64,000 nt of DNA from Trogon surrucura. Lineage: Eukaryota > Chordata > Aves > Trogoniformes > Trogonidae. This document shows, in pieces, positions 28,601 to 43,400 of this stretch; position 1 is the first letter of the stretch, and every line of letters starts with the position of its first letter. The stretch lies in contig CM036626.1 of assembly GCA_020746105.1 (NCBI GenBank), positions 15,146,001-15,210,000 on the forward strand. The letters run 5' to 3'. The position numbers and the translations under genes were made by a program. Under the pieces are notes generated by a model. It was not told where the DNA came from. It was given only the letters and a program-made list of their open reading frames with translations, and did no database searches.

Positions 28601-28712
28601 TGTCCAGATTTAGACCTAGATAATACAGAATTACTGAGAGATCATTTTTTTAAAAAAGAAATTATATATATATTTAAAAAAACATAAAGCAAAGTTATAA
28701 AACATGTTTTGG
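22690..28712. other. Intergenic DNA with low-complexity T-runs, no gene recognised
   Basis: No supported gene. There is a G-run ('tttgggggggggg') near 22.88 kb. At 25.43-25.50 kb is a T/G-rich low-complexity block of TTTTG/GGGTTTT units. The short frames there, on both strands, are composition artefacts (for example a Lys-rich frame on the - strand). Confidence 0.55.
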
Positions 28713-28778
28713 GATCATAGATCATAGAATATTTTGGGTTGGAAAGGACCTTGAAGATCATCTAGTTCCAGCCCCAAG
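28713..28778 (-). mobile_element. CR1 LINE 3'-terminal fragment
   Basis: 'atcatagatcatagaatatt' followed by 'ggttggaaaggaccttgaag' and 'atcatctagttccagcccc' is the reverse complement of the CR1 3' end. About 65 bp remain, a very short 5'-truncated copy with its tail at the left. Confidence 0.85.
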
Positions 28779-31700
28779 AAAAGATCTAAATCCAAAAATA
28801 CCTTAAAAGCTTCCTTCAAAACTACAGTGGCAGTAAAATCTAGCTGCAGACAACAGGTTATGGACATCTGGATGTAGCATGAATTAAATTCAAAGCTTAT
28901 TTTCACTCTCCACAGCAGGTCAGTTATTAAAAATACTAACAAGAGATACTACTTATAAAAAGCAAGAGATACAGCTAAGATACCTGGTACCTGCCAAAGG
29001 TAACACCTATGGCACTTGTGATAGCAATAGCTGATAACATACAATTAATCACCAGGTATATTAAACATGGTGATTTGGACCAGATTTCTTGTGTGACCTG
29101 TTGTGTCTGCTAAATTATTGAGAAGATTAAATCCGTCACCATTGTCTGACAAGGAGACAGACAGGAGCAACTTTCAATGCTTTAAGGCTCCAGCCAACCA
29201 TAGTATGAAAATCAGAATCTTGTCAGGAATGGGGGAGTTCTAGAAATGAGGTTTACCTGGATGCTGTCTTCCCACTATGTATGATCACACCAAATAACAT
29301 ATTTCAAGCCTAATACAGTGACTGTACTGGATGAAAGAAGCTCCAACTGGAAACTTCTTCCTGAAGGATGTGAATCTCCTGAAGAACAATTCTTGGTATT
29401 AAACTGTTGGTATTTTACATTGCAGGACCCCATTAAAAGCTGTTGCTCATTACCCAGATACAAAGCGAAGTGACAATTTGCATTAATCATGTTTATAAAA
29501 AGAGTTCACCAAACTTCACCTTATATTTTAGTGAAGTTCTATCTTTTGATAGACAGTCCTATATTAGAATAAGTAAGTTAGGACTAAATCTGACCCGGGT
29601 TCCAAACTGTGGGTGATGACTGACATGCAGCTTGCTTTCTCAAAATATAGTGCACTTTTCCTTCAAGGTTAACCTTACAGGACAGTCAAGGCTACATTTA
29701 GATCTGAATATGTTTTGCTTACTCTATTTCTCCTGTAAGTTATGGTAGCGATTATACCTAATAGTGGTACTTGCAGACTGTGTCTCCTGGTAACATCCAA
29801 GTACTGCTTTCTATCTTTTGTGTCAGATGCTGCTGACTCTGAGAAGTATCTTTACCTCCAGCTGTCTGAAACAGCTGTCTGAACTACAGGCTATACTTGC
29901 TAAAGAAAAACATGGTTCACACTGAAGCTTCTTTAAGCCAAAACACTCACACTGAGAAGGAAGGTGTGTGAAAAGATATCCTAGTTTCTGTCTATCTCTG
30001 CACAGAAAAATTCCTAGTTGTTTGGTTACTTTCTACTTCTGTCTTGGTATTTGGTGATCTGAGTATTGGTTTCCAGGACATGAACATATTCTCTGTGAAA
30101 AAGAGTGCCTGGATATCTCAGAGCCCTCCTACAAATGCTTCTAACAGAAATTATAAATTATCTACATTGGTTTCTTTTCATATTTATAGAATTATCAGGG
30201 TTTATTTGCAGTTTCTATTTATTTCTGTGGATTTCTTCACCTAAATGAGAATTTAATTTGATACTCTGCGGAGAATTTAATAATGTCATTTGTTGTACTA
30301 GTGATGCTCTCACACATTAAAAAAACACACCACCTAAGAAGCACGCTGGAAACAAATGAAAAACCACAGTGCATAGCTTAAAATAACTCAAAAGGCAACT
30401 TACTGCAATTAATTAGTGCAACTCTACAATTTTAACACCATGAAAACTACCCTTGGAGTTAGACTCCAGGCCTGAAGACTTTGCAGCTGCTTAGTTAGTG
30501 GTTAGCTTACTAGCAAATGGGCAAAAAAGGTCCTTCAAGAATACCCTTATAATTGTATTGAAATATTTTCTGTAGCTGCTGTAAATTCATAAATCCTTTC
30601 TTGATTTTAGCAATCCACACTAACTGATAGATAAAAGCACCATTTCCTTTCTACCACGTTTGTTCCCATCTTTTCAACATTACCACACTGTACCTAGGGT
30701 AGCAATACTGAAGTGATCTAAACATGTTTGCTGGAAGCAGCTGCTGATGAAAGCAGAAGGATTTGAATAGCCGCACTCTGATATATTTTTTAAATGATAA
30801 ACCAGTCATAATGCAAATTATCGCTTCAAAGAATGCAGAGAATCAAAAGTACCATCTAGGGACTGCAGTTGTGTAACATCTTTGCTCCCTTGTAAACTGG
30901 GGCAATTCCATCCCAAATGTAATTGAATTAATCTGACTATGCTATGTATTTATTGTAGTTGATTTCAGCACAGATTTGTAATCCTTCCTACTCATCATAT
31001 GTTAAGAATTACATGTTCGCAAACATAAAGCAATAACAATCAAGTGCAGCAAATTATTTCAGACTTGTGTCTTAAATTCTCTGAGGACAAAAAAAATCCT
31101 GCAGCTCATGATAGGAGAGTATGTGCTCAGCATCACAGTTGTTACCTTAGAAACAAGGAATCACGTGATGCACAGTGCTAGTGGAGCATGCTCAATGCAT
31201 AAATAAATCAGGCTAATTTTTCTTCTTTTGTTCTGAAATCTACTCCAGATTTCCTGCTGTCAGCTGTAGAGCTGAGTTGCTTAATTTGCCTCATGTAAAG
31301 GTACGACACAGGTGATTGGCAGGGCTGTGTACCGCTAGTGCTAAAATCTTAACGTGGTACAAAACAACATGCGCTTTTTCCTGTGGGAAAGTTCAGCCTC
31401 CCTGCATGTAGACTTTCAAAAGAATCACAGCAAAATGAATTTCACCCAGCTAGAAGGGGAAAATTAGCCAAATGACAGACCACAGCAACAAGCATAGCTT
31501 GCTAAATGAACTAGATTTTTTTTTCTACCATTTCTATTCCATTTGTGAACTGTTTCTTTTAATTTGTTTAAAACCCCTGTATTCTGATAGTTCTGAAAGT
31601 AGAAAAAAAATCCTCAACCATTAGAGGACGAAAAATTCACAAGATAAAGCGCTCAGTCTTTGCAGGATTTTTTTAGTATGTTTCTAGAAAAGAAATCACT

Positions 31701-34700
31701 GCTTTAAGATGGAAAAAGAATCTGATCACTGTACTGCAGCTCTGTTGGTTGGCATTTGTACCTAACAGTGTGTCTTGAATACATGATGAGCCATTCAGAG
31801 ACTCTCACAGGCTGATGGAGTTTAAATCTGAATTTATTCAAGTCCATACCCAATCTGATTTCCCTAAAGAATAAGATCTCTGTTGGAGCTCACTTGATTT
31901 TTCGTTGCTAAACTGAGGTAGATGTTTCTGATGGTCCGTTAGTAAAAACTGAGAACCTGTATGTATATAAATATTACATATATATGGTTTTACAAATACA
32001 TATATATTTTAAAAATAGTTTTAAAAACCCTGTAGGACTGAGGTTAGAATTCTTTTGCCCCTGGTTCATGACTGGTGGTGTTGCTGGGCTAGTCTCTTTC
32101 ATAGCTCTTAACACTGCCATACCTTATGTTTGGATCATAACAAGGAAACTAAGAAGAAACTCCTGAAAAGGTTTTGTTTTACTTGAAAAAGACTTACCCC
32201 TTTTCTTGCACTTTTTGTTGTTTAGCTTTTCCTTAGAGCTTAACAGTATATGCTCTGCAAATCGCAAAGTGCATAGTTTTATAAAGTAATTGTCAGAGTA
32301 AAGTAATCGGGGGACACTCTTTGTGCCTTTCTTCCTGTCCCTAGTAACCTAACCACGAGGGCTTTCATATTGAAAGGCTATTGAGCGTGCTGAGAAAGAG
32401 GCAAAACTGGGAAGTTTAGTATTGCATAATCCCCAGAAAAGGAGGGAGTTACAAGAAGGTTACAAGGTTCAGTGTCGTGACAATTCATCAGATGGCTATG
32501 TACTTGCTTCCTGGGGGTCCCCATTGTGTAGTACGAGCTATAGCCATTGCTATTCTTTACAGCACAGTGAGTTTAGAATGTAAACTGGTGAGCGGCATGA
32601 ACTGCTTACAGAAGCATTTTCTTTTTTTGTCTGCCATGGTGTTCCTAACTTCATGAGCCATATTGCTCCAACAGCCTTGCTCATTGCTGCACCAAAGAGA
32701 GATCAAAATGAAATGAACGGAACAAAATAGTTTTAGATTTGTCACACCTACCAACCCACACAAACTTCATCACAAACGCTGTCTTTTACTACCCCATGTA
32801 GTTCTTTCTATTCTCTAAGCAGACGTCACAGATATAAGAGCTGTGTCCTATTAAACTATGTCTCAATCAAAGTCCATGCTGCCATTTTTTGATTGAAAGT
32901 GCAGGAAACTAGACAGCTGCTACACTGCAGAGCCTGGCAACAGCTAAATACTGGAAAGACCAAGAGCCACCATAACTCTTTGCATGTCCCATACTGACCA
33001 GCATAATACAAAACACAGCCAAAAATATCTCAAAAGTAAAAATGGGGCTATAAGAAGCATTTAGAGGGCAGTGGTAACGTTTGTGCCAAAACCCCCCAGA
33101 TATTCTAATACTGTTCCCATACTTAAATTTCCTAACAAATTTCAGCTAATAAAGCATGTTATACTCCCTCTACCATACACAAAGAAAACACACCAAAAAA
33201 CCCACCCAAAAACAACATCCACCAAAAAAAGGAAAAAAGTATCCTAGAATTTGAGTAAGAGAGGAGAAGTATATTAATCACAAATGTGGATACTGAAATC
33301 CTCCTACAGCATCCTGTTGTAGGTACTATAATTCATACCTTTTCTAGTTATAAAACAGGCTATGGATATTGAGAGGAGAAACCTCAGAAGTTCCTTCTGA
33401 TGGAGCAGCCTCACATTGTGTAAAATACTTAAGACTACCTTGGTCACAAGCAAACGCAGAAAGCCATTTCAGTCTTTCTGGTAGGTCTTTCAGCTGAGAG
33501 GTGAAATCTGTGTGTTTTCTGGCCCAAAATACAGTGTCTATGTTTGTATAAAGTACAGGAATGACAATAACTTCCGGCACCTCTTTTGACTGCCTAGCCC
33601 TTCAGAATTTACTCCAGACTACAAATTAGAGAATATGTACATGTAATATGTAGATATAAATTCTCTCAGGTAGAGGGATTTGCAGCTATTCTTGCCAAAT
33701 TCTGCAAACACTGTGAAAGGAAACCACAATTCCATTAATTTCCTTATTTCCCATTCTCATGAAATATTTTATTGACATGAACTATGTAGACTAAAAATCA
33801 GATACTTTAAAATTTTTTTTCCGATGAGACAAATTTTTGTTTGTTTTCTGTCTATCCATTTCCATAAGTGAAAAAACCCCATAAAATTACTGCTCTAGCT
33901 ATACAATGTCATAACTCTAAATACAAATGGTAATTGCTCTCAAAAAAATTTCTGTCCATGGTGACTTGAGACATTTCCTTGCCATGTTTATGGCTTTGCT
34001 AGATGCAATTTGGTCCTATAAAACTGACTGTCCAAAGGGCACAACTGAATGAGAATACACCCCTGTATCAATTAATCAAAAGGAAAAGGTACAGTCTTAC
34101 TGTTGCTCCAAGTTTCTCAACCTCATTAAGCTCCATTGCTGTACTCAAGGGTCACAAAATACATAAGGACTGATAACAACAATGTTAATAATGAATTAAC
34201 AATTTGTGTTGCTAGCAGCTCAGCTTCAAATGTGAAACCATTTGTGAGACTGCAAAGCTCAAAAGGCATGTCTGCTTTTGCAGCTGATTTTCAGTTTGAT
34301 TTCTTATCTAGCTTTAATGATTTGCTCTGTAGATAATTACATTGTTCTGTTCTATCTGTACTGACACCCATAATTTTACAAAACTATTTTCAATTTAAAC
34401 TTGTCATCAGCAACGAAAACTTAAATTGCACATATTGGAAGGTTGTGATCTTCAATAGATCAAAATGAAAGCAAAGGAAAATTAAGCAGATTGTCTAAAA
34501 TAAACAACACAACAGTTTGGTTAATGGAACAGTCACAGCCTTCTGTCAATGAGTTTTAGTGAAATCTGCAGTTAATTTAAATCTTGCCTCAGCACAGGAT
34601 AATTTATCCAATTGAAGAATCAAATGTTTTCAGTTTTCAAATAATAGCTTAGTCCCCAGGACTTTTTTAATCAAGAAGAATATTCAGCTGTTAAAGCTAA

Positions 34701-37107
34701 GTGACTTTTTTAACTTGTCCTTATCCAAAGTATCTAGTTTTGCACTAAATAACAATGGAATTAGTACCTGCATTAATAAAGGCAATAGAACATATTTTAA
34801 AATAAAGCATGATTTGTGCAAGTCAACTTGCATTTTTTGCGGGTGTTGGGTTTTTTTGGGTTTTTTTTGGTTGAAATGCTCCAACTTACTGATCCTGTGA
34901 AGACAGCCTTTACATTTCGGATATGGTTTTCTAGCTTGGACAATTTCTTTAGTATTAAGCAGGCAGTAATCATTGTTAATGAAGGTTTTAGGGGAGTTTC
35001 ACGATTGTGGGTTTACTAATATATCTTCTTGAGGAAGTTTTTCATATATCTGAGCACAATACATGTTTAAGTTTTACTGCTTTTTCAGCGTGAACTAGAG
35101 CAGTATTTTTCCTTGTAAATCGCCTTGAAATATAGCGAGAAAAAGCATTCTGTAGAGGCATCAGAGTGGCGTGACTAAATGGTGGCAAATCAGAGTGCTT
35201 TTCCTTGGCAATAGGTTTCACTGTACTCAGTTTTGCCAGTGCCAGACGGATCTTCCACTGGTTAGTACTGGGCTGTAGCCAACATTACCTATGCCAAAAT
35301 AATTTTCCAGGACTAGAACTTTTCTCAGGTTCAGACTCACCATTGTAGGAACAATTCTGCCAAACATCTAAAATGGTTATTTCTGATACTTATTACTGAC
35401 AAACAATTAAAAAACCAAAAAGGGTGAGAACAATAGCTTACATGTGGTTTGACCAATTTCACAAAGTATGGACATGATTCAAATATTTCTAAATTTGAAT
35501 GATTCAGAAAGAAATTTTATGCGAGCAGAAGAATTTCTGTCAGCAGCAAATATCAAGCCTTTCTAATCAAGAGAGTGAAAAAACAGACATGAAACACAGA
35601 ATCAGTCACTGTGAAGATGGTCAAAGTTGTAGCTGGCAAATATAGATACATCCCCCAAATATTTGCATTACCAAGCTCAAAACCTAATGTGCAGAAGGAG
35701 ATTTCTTTCATGATGAAATTTCTTCCATGATGAAATTATCTTTTCTGGAAGTATTATGCCCAAACAAAAAACACAGGTTCTTATATGGCCTAGTAACTCT
35801 TGGGACCCTCTCTTTAACATCTCTCCTTCTCCACTCCATAGAAAACAGACTGGATAATTATTGTTTTTTCAATTACTGTGCTGTTCATTCACCTCTAAAT
35901 CCTGCAGAGCACCACTGCATGAAATGCAGGGATCAAACTTCCAACCACCTCTGGAAATGGTATGGATCTGCCTCTGTTTATGAATATATTCCCTGCTCCA
36001 CTTGAGCTATACTTCTCTTTTGCTTATCTTCTCTTCAAACTTATGCTTCTTTTTATCATACAAAAAAATGCCTGATGAACAGGAAAGCTTTTTTGTATTT
36101 TCCTGAATGATTATTTTAGTCAATGCTGAAACTAAAGGTAAGAAATTGGGATCAGGACTAGCGGAAAATAACCTTGATGGATCATGTCATCCAAAACTCT
36201 GAAAAATATGGAAGCAGCTTTGTGTAGGTACTTTGAAAAAGATTACCCACACACAAAACATGTTTTTTAATATTTTTAAAAGTTATCTCCCATCTACTTC
36301 AGACAGAGACTTAATCTTTCCCTCCTCTTTGGTCTTTGAAGGGTGGTCAGTCTTTCTCTGCATTCAGAAATATTATACTGGAAGCTATTACTGCATAAAA
36401 AAAAATGTGTTAATAAAAAAAACTAAATTTGGGGTTGCAAAAAATCACACTCAAAGGAACAATTTGCCAGTGACATATCACCCAATCTGTGGAAAATTCA
36501 TGAAGTTCTACCTCTCTTCGACTTGCATGTTTTAACTAGAACAGAATTTTTTTCCTAAAGCTGATTGATAACTCAACTATCCGTTATTCACTTTGATGCA
36601 GTAATTACATGGAAAAGAATATAGCTGTGCTACCCACTTAGGTTGTCAGAATAGATTATCATACTCTGTCCAAAAAAAAATTCTATTATTTTAACATTTC
36701 CCTGTATAAATACAGCATTCAAACAACAAACTTAGGGGAGGAATGTTTTCATTCTCGAAAAACTTCCAGATATATTTTTGGAAATAATTATAATTTTATC
36801 TTGCTGCATGCCTGGACCTGCTCCTAATATGACTGACTAAGGCACCGTGCAGATGGTGAAGGCTACAGTCATTCACCAGAGTAATGTGGTTTTTTGCCAT
36901 GACCTTATTGTGCTCCAAGTTAACATGCAGTTATGTTCTTAATTATTATGAAATAATTTGTGAATCTGAGTTATTACCAGCACCCTAAAAATCGGTAACA
37001 ATTTGATTTCTAGTGGTATTCTCATCTCTAGTTACTGTTCTTATTCCAATATAAACTGAAATAATTAAGATTCAAGCACATGATAAATTGTTACTGGCAT
37101 TTGGCAG
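28779..37107. other. Intergenic DNA, no gene recognised
   Basis: AT-rich sequence. An A/C-rich low-complexity block (ACACCAAAAAACCC-type) lies at about 33.17-33.24 kb, and a T/G-rich block at about 34.85-34.87 kb. A near-duplicate 17-bp unit (CATGATGAAATT) occurs twice at about 35.71-35.74 kb. No protein family is recognisable in any frame. Confidence 0.55.
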
Positions 37108-37443
37108 GTTCGTGCTACTAAGCAGGTGCTGCTGCATAATCGACAACTCTTTGACAAGACAGCCTCCAGTAACCCTCTTTTTACTAGCACGGTATGCCAA
37201 TGGAAGCTTCTGTGTTAGGTATACCCGTAGAGTATTAAACATGAATGTTCATTGATAAATGTAACAGAACATTCTATGAGATTATCACATCTAAAAGTAC
37301 AAGTGTGATTTAAAAATTCATTTTAACAGAGGGGGATCTCTGAAGACAATCCCAAACAGAAGAACCACTACTGCCACCACCGTTTATATTGCACCATTTC
37401 TGATGACAGTGCTATTCCCCCACTTATTGACACGTATAACTAA

Positions 37444-40400
37444 TACAGGTAGTTTCAGACAAAATGTGTCTAAAGACTGGAAAATATTAATAAATTGCTT
37501 TGCTTTGAATTAGTGTCCACTTTAGGGGAAATAGAGGCTGAGTAATACATAGCTGGAAATTTGGGGATTAGAAGAGCAAAGACCCCAAGCACAACTCTGA
37601 ACTCTCTTCAGACAGAGCTGGCAGCCCTCATAACTTTTACTGCAGGGCATCAGTGACGCTGTAATCATCCTGTTCCGATACAACACTGTTTCTGTTCCTA
37701 CTCTTACCTTTTCTTTCACCTGGTTCTGTTTCAGGTGAGTGCTGTGTAGAGTAAGTACACACTGAAGCAGAAAAACTCAGCCTCCTAGACAGTACCATAA
37801 CTGCAAACCCTCAGTGCCCGAGTTTCATGACAGAGGTGCTTCTCACCTTATCTCTACTAATCAATAATTATTATTGATTACTTTTTCATACAGTTGGAAT
37901 TGTGATGATAAAATATAAAATTTCAGCTGCACAGTCTCTTTCCCTTCTAAATACTGAAGCATAAAAAATAAAATCACAATGGTCCTGAGAGTTCTCAAAG
38001 CAAATTGCAGCTCTTTATGCACGAGGTACTTTTGGTTTTGATTTGGCAGGCTACCTGCCTTCTGGGTGGTCTTAACATCTCCAAGTCCTCTGGCAGCTGA
38101 ATAGACTTTTTTTCCACAGCAACTGGCCATATCCTCTTTTTTTTTTCTTAAGTTATTATTCAGCCACTTAGTCCTTTCAGTTTCATTCAGAACCTCTATT
38201 CTAGAGAGACTTTTGGTGCTTCTTAATTCAGCTAGACAGAAAGTTTCTAGTAACACTGCATAATGCAAAATCTTCAACAAATACAGAGGGGAAGAACAAG
38301 TTAAACATGTTGTTAAAGGAAGAAGGTTGTTTTTAAAATCTCTGGAATGAACTCAACAGAAATTTAAATTCTTCTAGACTCTGCCTTTTAACTGCACCTC
38401 TGAAAAATTTATTTTATGTTTTGCTTGTGTAGTTCCATGTCTTTAACAAGAGAGATGTTAAGGTCTTTTTATTTTTGGTGCTGCTGTTGTGAGACAAGAA
38501 ACATCACGTAAGCATGATATTTTAGTAAGGAGTACTTCAGTACGGAAACATGGCCTGTGGTGAACCTCACAGGGGAATTTAGGAGAGGGATTAGGAGCAC
38601 AGGGGAACCAAGTCTAGGCAGTTACATGAATACCAACAAAATTGTAGAACAGACTTCTCAATGTGCACATTTCAGTCTTCGTGAAAGTGGACAGAATGTG
38701 CAATGCAGACAGAGCAGTGAGGTGAGAGCTTGAAAGCATTGCACGCTACAGTCCCATTTCAGGAAAAAAAAAAAAGAGAAAACTCCTATTTGGCCATATG
38801 AGAAAAAAAACACCACAAAGTTTTCATCCCGTAAGAAGGAATCCATGAAAACAGTTCAGTGTTACAGGCCTCTTTCAGACCTTCTTTGTAAAATTCTAAA
38901 TGCTGGCTTCTAAATAGGATAAAAATGGAAGTAATTCCTGCTGGAAACATGAAACACTGTGAGGCCAGATTAATATTAATTTTTCCCCTATTTCTACAGC
39001 TGATTTATATTTAGTAGCTTAGCCATATTCAGAGGAATGGGAAGGTATCATCTTAGCACAAATATCACAGTTGATTCTTTTAGAGAATTAGTATGAGATA
39101 TTTGTTAAAATTATGATATAAATTCTAAAATCAGAGCAAGTGTTCCCCCTTTTCACTGTGACTCTAGACAGTGTCAGCACATTACTGGATCTAGAGATCC
39201 ATGTTTAGCACGTCATAAAAAAAATTTGCCCATAATCACTGAAACCTTCAACAATATCACCGAAACAGTTCCTTTGCATCACATTCTGATTACAGCAGAA
39301 AAGCACAGTGGTGGTATTACTGCATCATATTTTTGCTCTGGTTTAATGCATAGTTTCTGTGTATGCTGTTTTCTGTCTACAAAAGGCTACACTCCTCAGA
39401 GAAACTCTAGTATTAATTTGTTATACTTAAGTGTGAACCACCAGAATTTCAATAACCTGAAAACTGTCACAACTTTCTTGTGGGAGGATATACTCATATT
39501 ATTAACATGTCAAAGCTTTCTCGTGAGGCTGTACTTAAAATTCCTACACTATGATTTGCAACTTAAGTGAGTCTCAGTATCCGCATTGCACACCATTTTT
39601 AGGTTATTGAAAGCAATGACCTTCTAACAAACTATTTAGATGTAAATTAGCTCCATTCTTTGTTTTCTATTAAATCTAAATCTGTATTAAGACAATGGTT
39701 AAACACGGAAATCAAGAATACCACAGCAAGCAATCAATGGGAATGATTATTGAATATACATGTTCAGCTTGACTGCAGTCTACCTCCCTTATGGGTCAGT
39801 ACATTCACTAATAACACTGCTTGGCAAAGATTTATAGTGTGATTAAAAACTGAAGAACTTTCAACAGAAAAAAACACTAGGTTTCCAAGTAGATTGATCA
39901 TTTTCTCATTTATACTGAAATCCACTATCTGGCTGCAAACTGTTAGATCCTTCCAAATTCTGTTTTACATTTTTATACAGAATAACATAGCTATGTTGGA
40001 TTTTACTGTAACGATAGTGTGTCATAAAACTCATCAGAAGTGTCATCAAAAGTTGAATTCTAGAGAATAGGATCACACTATTCTTCCCCCCAAGACATGT
40101 CTGATTTTGAAATTATTTCTATCAAATACAAATTTTATTAATAAAAGTTTATCTATGGCCAGGCCTACTAAATTTTCACGTTTTAACTTTTCCCTAAGAA
40201 AGGACCCACATGTTTAGATAAGGCTAAATAAACTGAAGTTTCAAACTTTGTGACTGAACAAGAGAGACACCAGTCCTTTGGATCTTATGATTCTAAGACA
40301 GAAATAGATATTCTGAAGAACTACTCCAGTTACCTAACAAATAATTTGAAATTCATAGAGGCTTAATCAAGTACTATGATGACTTGAATTATTAATATTA

Positions 40401-43400
40401 CAAAAAAAAAGTCTGGCATATCAAAAGTATACTTGCCTTGTAAAGTATATGTATTCTATTTAATGCCTTCTAAAATGTACATAGATTTGATTTATTTTTA
40501 ACCTCCGTTATCTGCAGTTCCACATTCTTAAAAATAAAGTCCTGTCCACAACATCTGCTATACTGGAATTGTACTGCCAGGCAAGTTTCAGTCCCAGTAT
40601 TTCACTAGCATTTGGGTGATCACAGCTGTAGTATCTCTAGCTCCCAATTATGTCTGTTTTTCTTCAGTGTTCATGATTACTTCTAAGATAACATGAAATT
40701 AATAACATTGAATGACCCAGAACTCTTCAGTTTGAGTGCTTTAACTGTCCAAACCAGCTTCACCAGAGGCCTCTGTTCTGACCCCCTGGTCAAGAGCCCA
40801 GGAACTCCATTTAAGCTCAGGCCTGGTTCTGAGTCTCACCCTGAGCTGTGCTGTGGGAGCGTCTGTCTCCAGCTCTTCTTAATTCATACACCCTATCTCC
40901 CTTTGTAAATTTTGAGCTTTGTAATATTATAGGCTCTGCATCTTTTAATATTTTTTTCTTAACACAGATTTACATTCCCTTATTTGGCATGTTTGTAATT
41001 ATCTAAATGTGTTTCCATTCCAATTTGCTGTTTGCTGTCTTTATACAGCTCCATTTGGATTCTTACCAATCTGCCATATCAGATTGTGAATAGCCTGGTT
41101 CTATTTATGCAGACAATGATTATGCTTTTTTTTTCTTTTCATATTTTAAAAAAACAATCTTGCAAACTTATTGTTGCAACTCGCATAAGTGTACGCTGAA
41201 GAGGAAGAAAAATACGTGTCTGAAAAAGAGTCTAAGAGCTAAATAAGAAAATAGTTACATCAGGAAAGGCTCCTGGTGTACATCTTATGTGAAATGCTGT
41301 GTGTTGACTAAACTGGAGAAAAGAAATAATCTAGCCAGAGCAGTATAATAATCTCCTTCTGTAAGTATGGAATTCCTAATCTTTCATCTGTGACTTACAT
41401 GGTGTCAGAAAGGGTGCAGAACAAATTCTTACTGACATCAGACATCTGAATGGAAGTCATGGGAACTGATTATGAAACTGGCAGTGTTCCTCTTCCCTAC
41501 AACTTCTTAAAGTTATCCCTAGCTATACAGGGAAAGTGAATTTTGACAATCTTTGACAACATGAAGAAATAGGGGTGCATTTTATTACATAGCATCTGCA
41601 GTGTAGACAGCTGGCATGGATTCATCTCTCTTTACTCGTGCACTGAGGCCAGCAATTCCTCCCACCTGTGACTTCGCAGCAAGGAGCTCTCCCTGCTACA
41701 CCTTCATGAAGAACACTGACTTGCTGAAATCTATCCCACCATTAACAACTTGAGAGTAGATATCGTGTAGTCATCTCTCTGGACCTAAACAGAGAAAATA
41801 CCCAAGCTGTCCTGTGTTCCAGAAGATCACCCACATACATAGTAGTAAAGGCACAAGCTATGCTTCAGGGAGTATTCAGGGTAAAAAGGAAAGACAACAG
41901 GGCCGTTGATGCAGATGTACTTGCTTGTCTACAAAGCATGATTGCATGCAAAATTTGTAGGGGCCAGATGGTCACCATACAGAGTAATGACAGCTTCACT
42001 CTTTGGATTAATCTGATCAACTTCATGCCAGAGTGGAATACGGGGCAATAAAAATTATGTGCCTTAATAATTGTAACAGCTTTCTATAAGTGCTTGCTCT
42101 ACCTCAGAGTTAATGCGTAGTACTGACAATTACAGAGAGCTTTTCATTGCAATGGATTTGAATATATAAAAAGATATCTTCTTGAAATAAGCAGGAATTT
42201 TATTACACTAAAGATGCAGAAAAATATCCAAGGGGTGATTTTATTGTCAGAGTTTGAATCAAGATGATTTATATCTTAGTGAAGGAAAAGCACCTAGATC
42301 TTCAGCTTTATTTTTCTTGTTGATTTTTTTCCTGCCAAAGCTATAAATGGAGAAAAGCCTAGTAAAACTGAAGTGATATAAAACGAGAATTAAACAGGGC
42401 TGTCAAAAGGTAAGCCTTTTATTGAAGCCTTCGCTTCTATTTGGCTTTAGGAATTCAGCTTTGTTCAGCTGGGAGCTCAGTGTTTTATGGAAGACCTAGA
42501 ACTCTGAAGCTGCACATCTAAACATAGACAGAAAAAATAAAAACATTAGAAGACTTATAAATAATGACCAAATCTTCTGAAAACAGCAAGACAAACTTAC
42601 CATACAGTTTGGCATATCTTAAACTTGATTCACTAGGGCAATGCTTTAAAATCCCGTATGCCTGTGAAATTGGGCCTCCATTAGTATTTTTCATTTCTTT
42701 GTCTTAAAGAGAAGAACCACGAAATTTTGGCAGTTGCGGAAACTGGATGTTTAACTCAAAAGGTTAGAGATTTTTAATCCTTTTGTTTTAGTTCTAGTGC
42801 AGCTAATTTGCCTTTTTGCAAGTATCCTAGCAACCATTTTCCCACCTCCCCTTTCTTCAGTACCGTAAAGGTTAGGTAAGGATTCAAGAGAGATTGGCCT
42901 AAAATATAAAACAAACTGACGTTTCTTAAAGGCACAACTTGCTTTAACAATATTCTGGCAATTCCAGCACATTTTAAGGGAAAGGGGACAAGAGGCAGAG
43001 AAACAATTCTGAAATCACTTTAAACAGTTTGCAATCCTATGAAATATTTGACAGAAGGGCTTAAGCTTCACAAAGAACTAGAACTAGAAAAAATTCTCTA
43101 CAAAGACTCAGGGACAATTCCTTTAACACAGTATTTAGTGAGATGAAAACTTACAGCAAAAAAAAAAAAAAAAGTGGAAACATATGTCAAACCAGAGTTT
43201 ATTCTGGTATAGCAAAATATTTGCAGCCAAAATTGGGAACTATCAAAGTCTTCATTATTTTTGAAGTTCCAATAAGATTTGTATCAGTAACACTATATTT
43301 AGATGATGTTAACAAATACCATTTCCTCATCAAGCCTCACTTCTGTCGGTGTAGGCACCAGAAGCTGTCAAACTAAGTTAAACTTCACCAGTGTTAGTGA

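Noticed and set aside
37861-38280. 139-codon - strand open frame
   Set aside because: AT-driven Lys/Asn/Leu composition, no motif, no promoter or splice context. This length is expected by chance in 64 kb over six frames.
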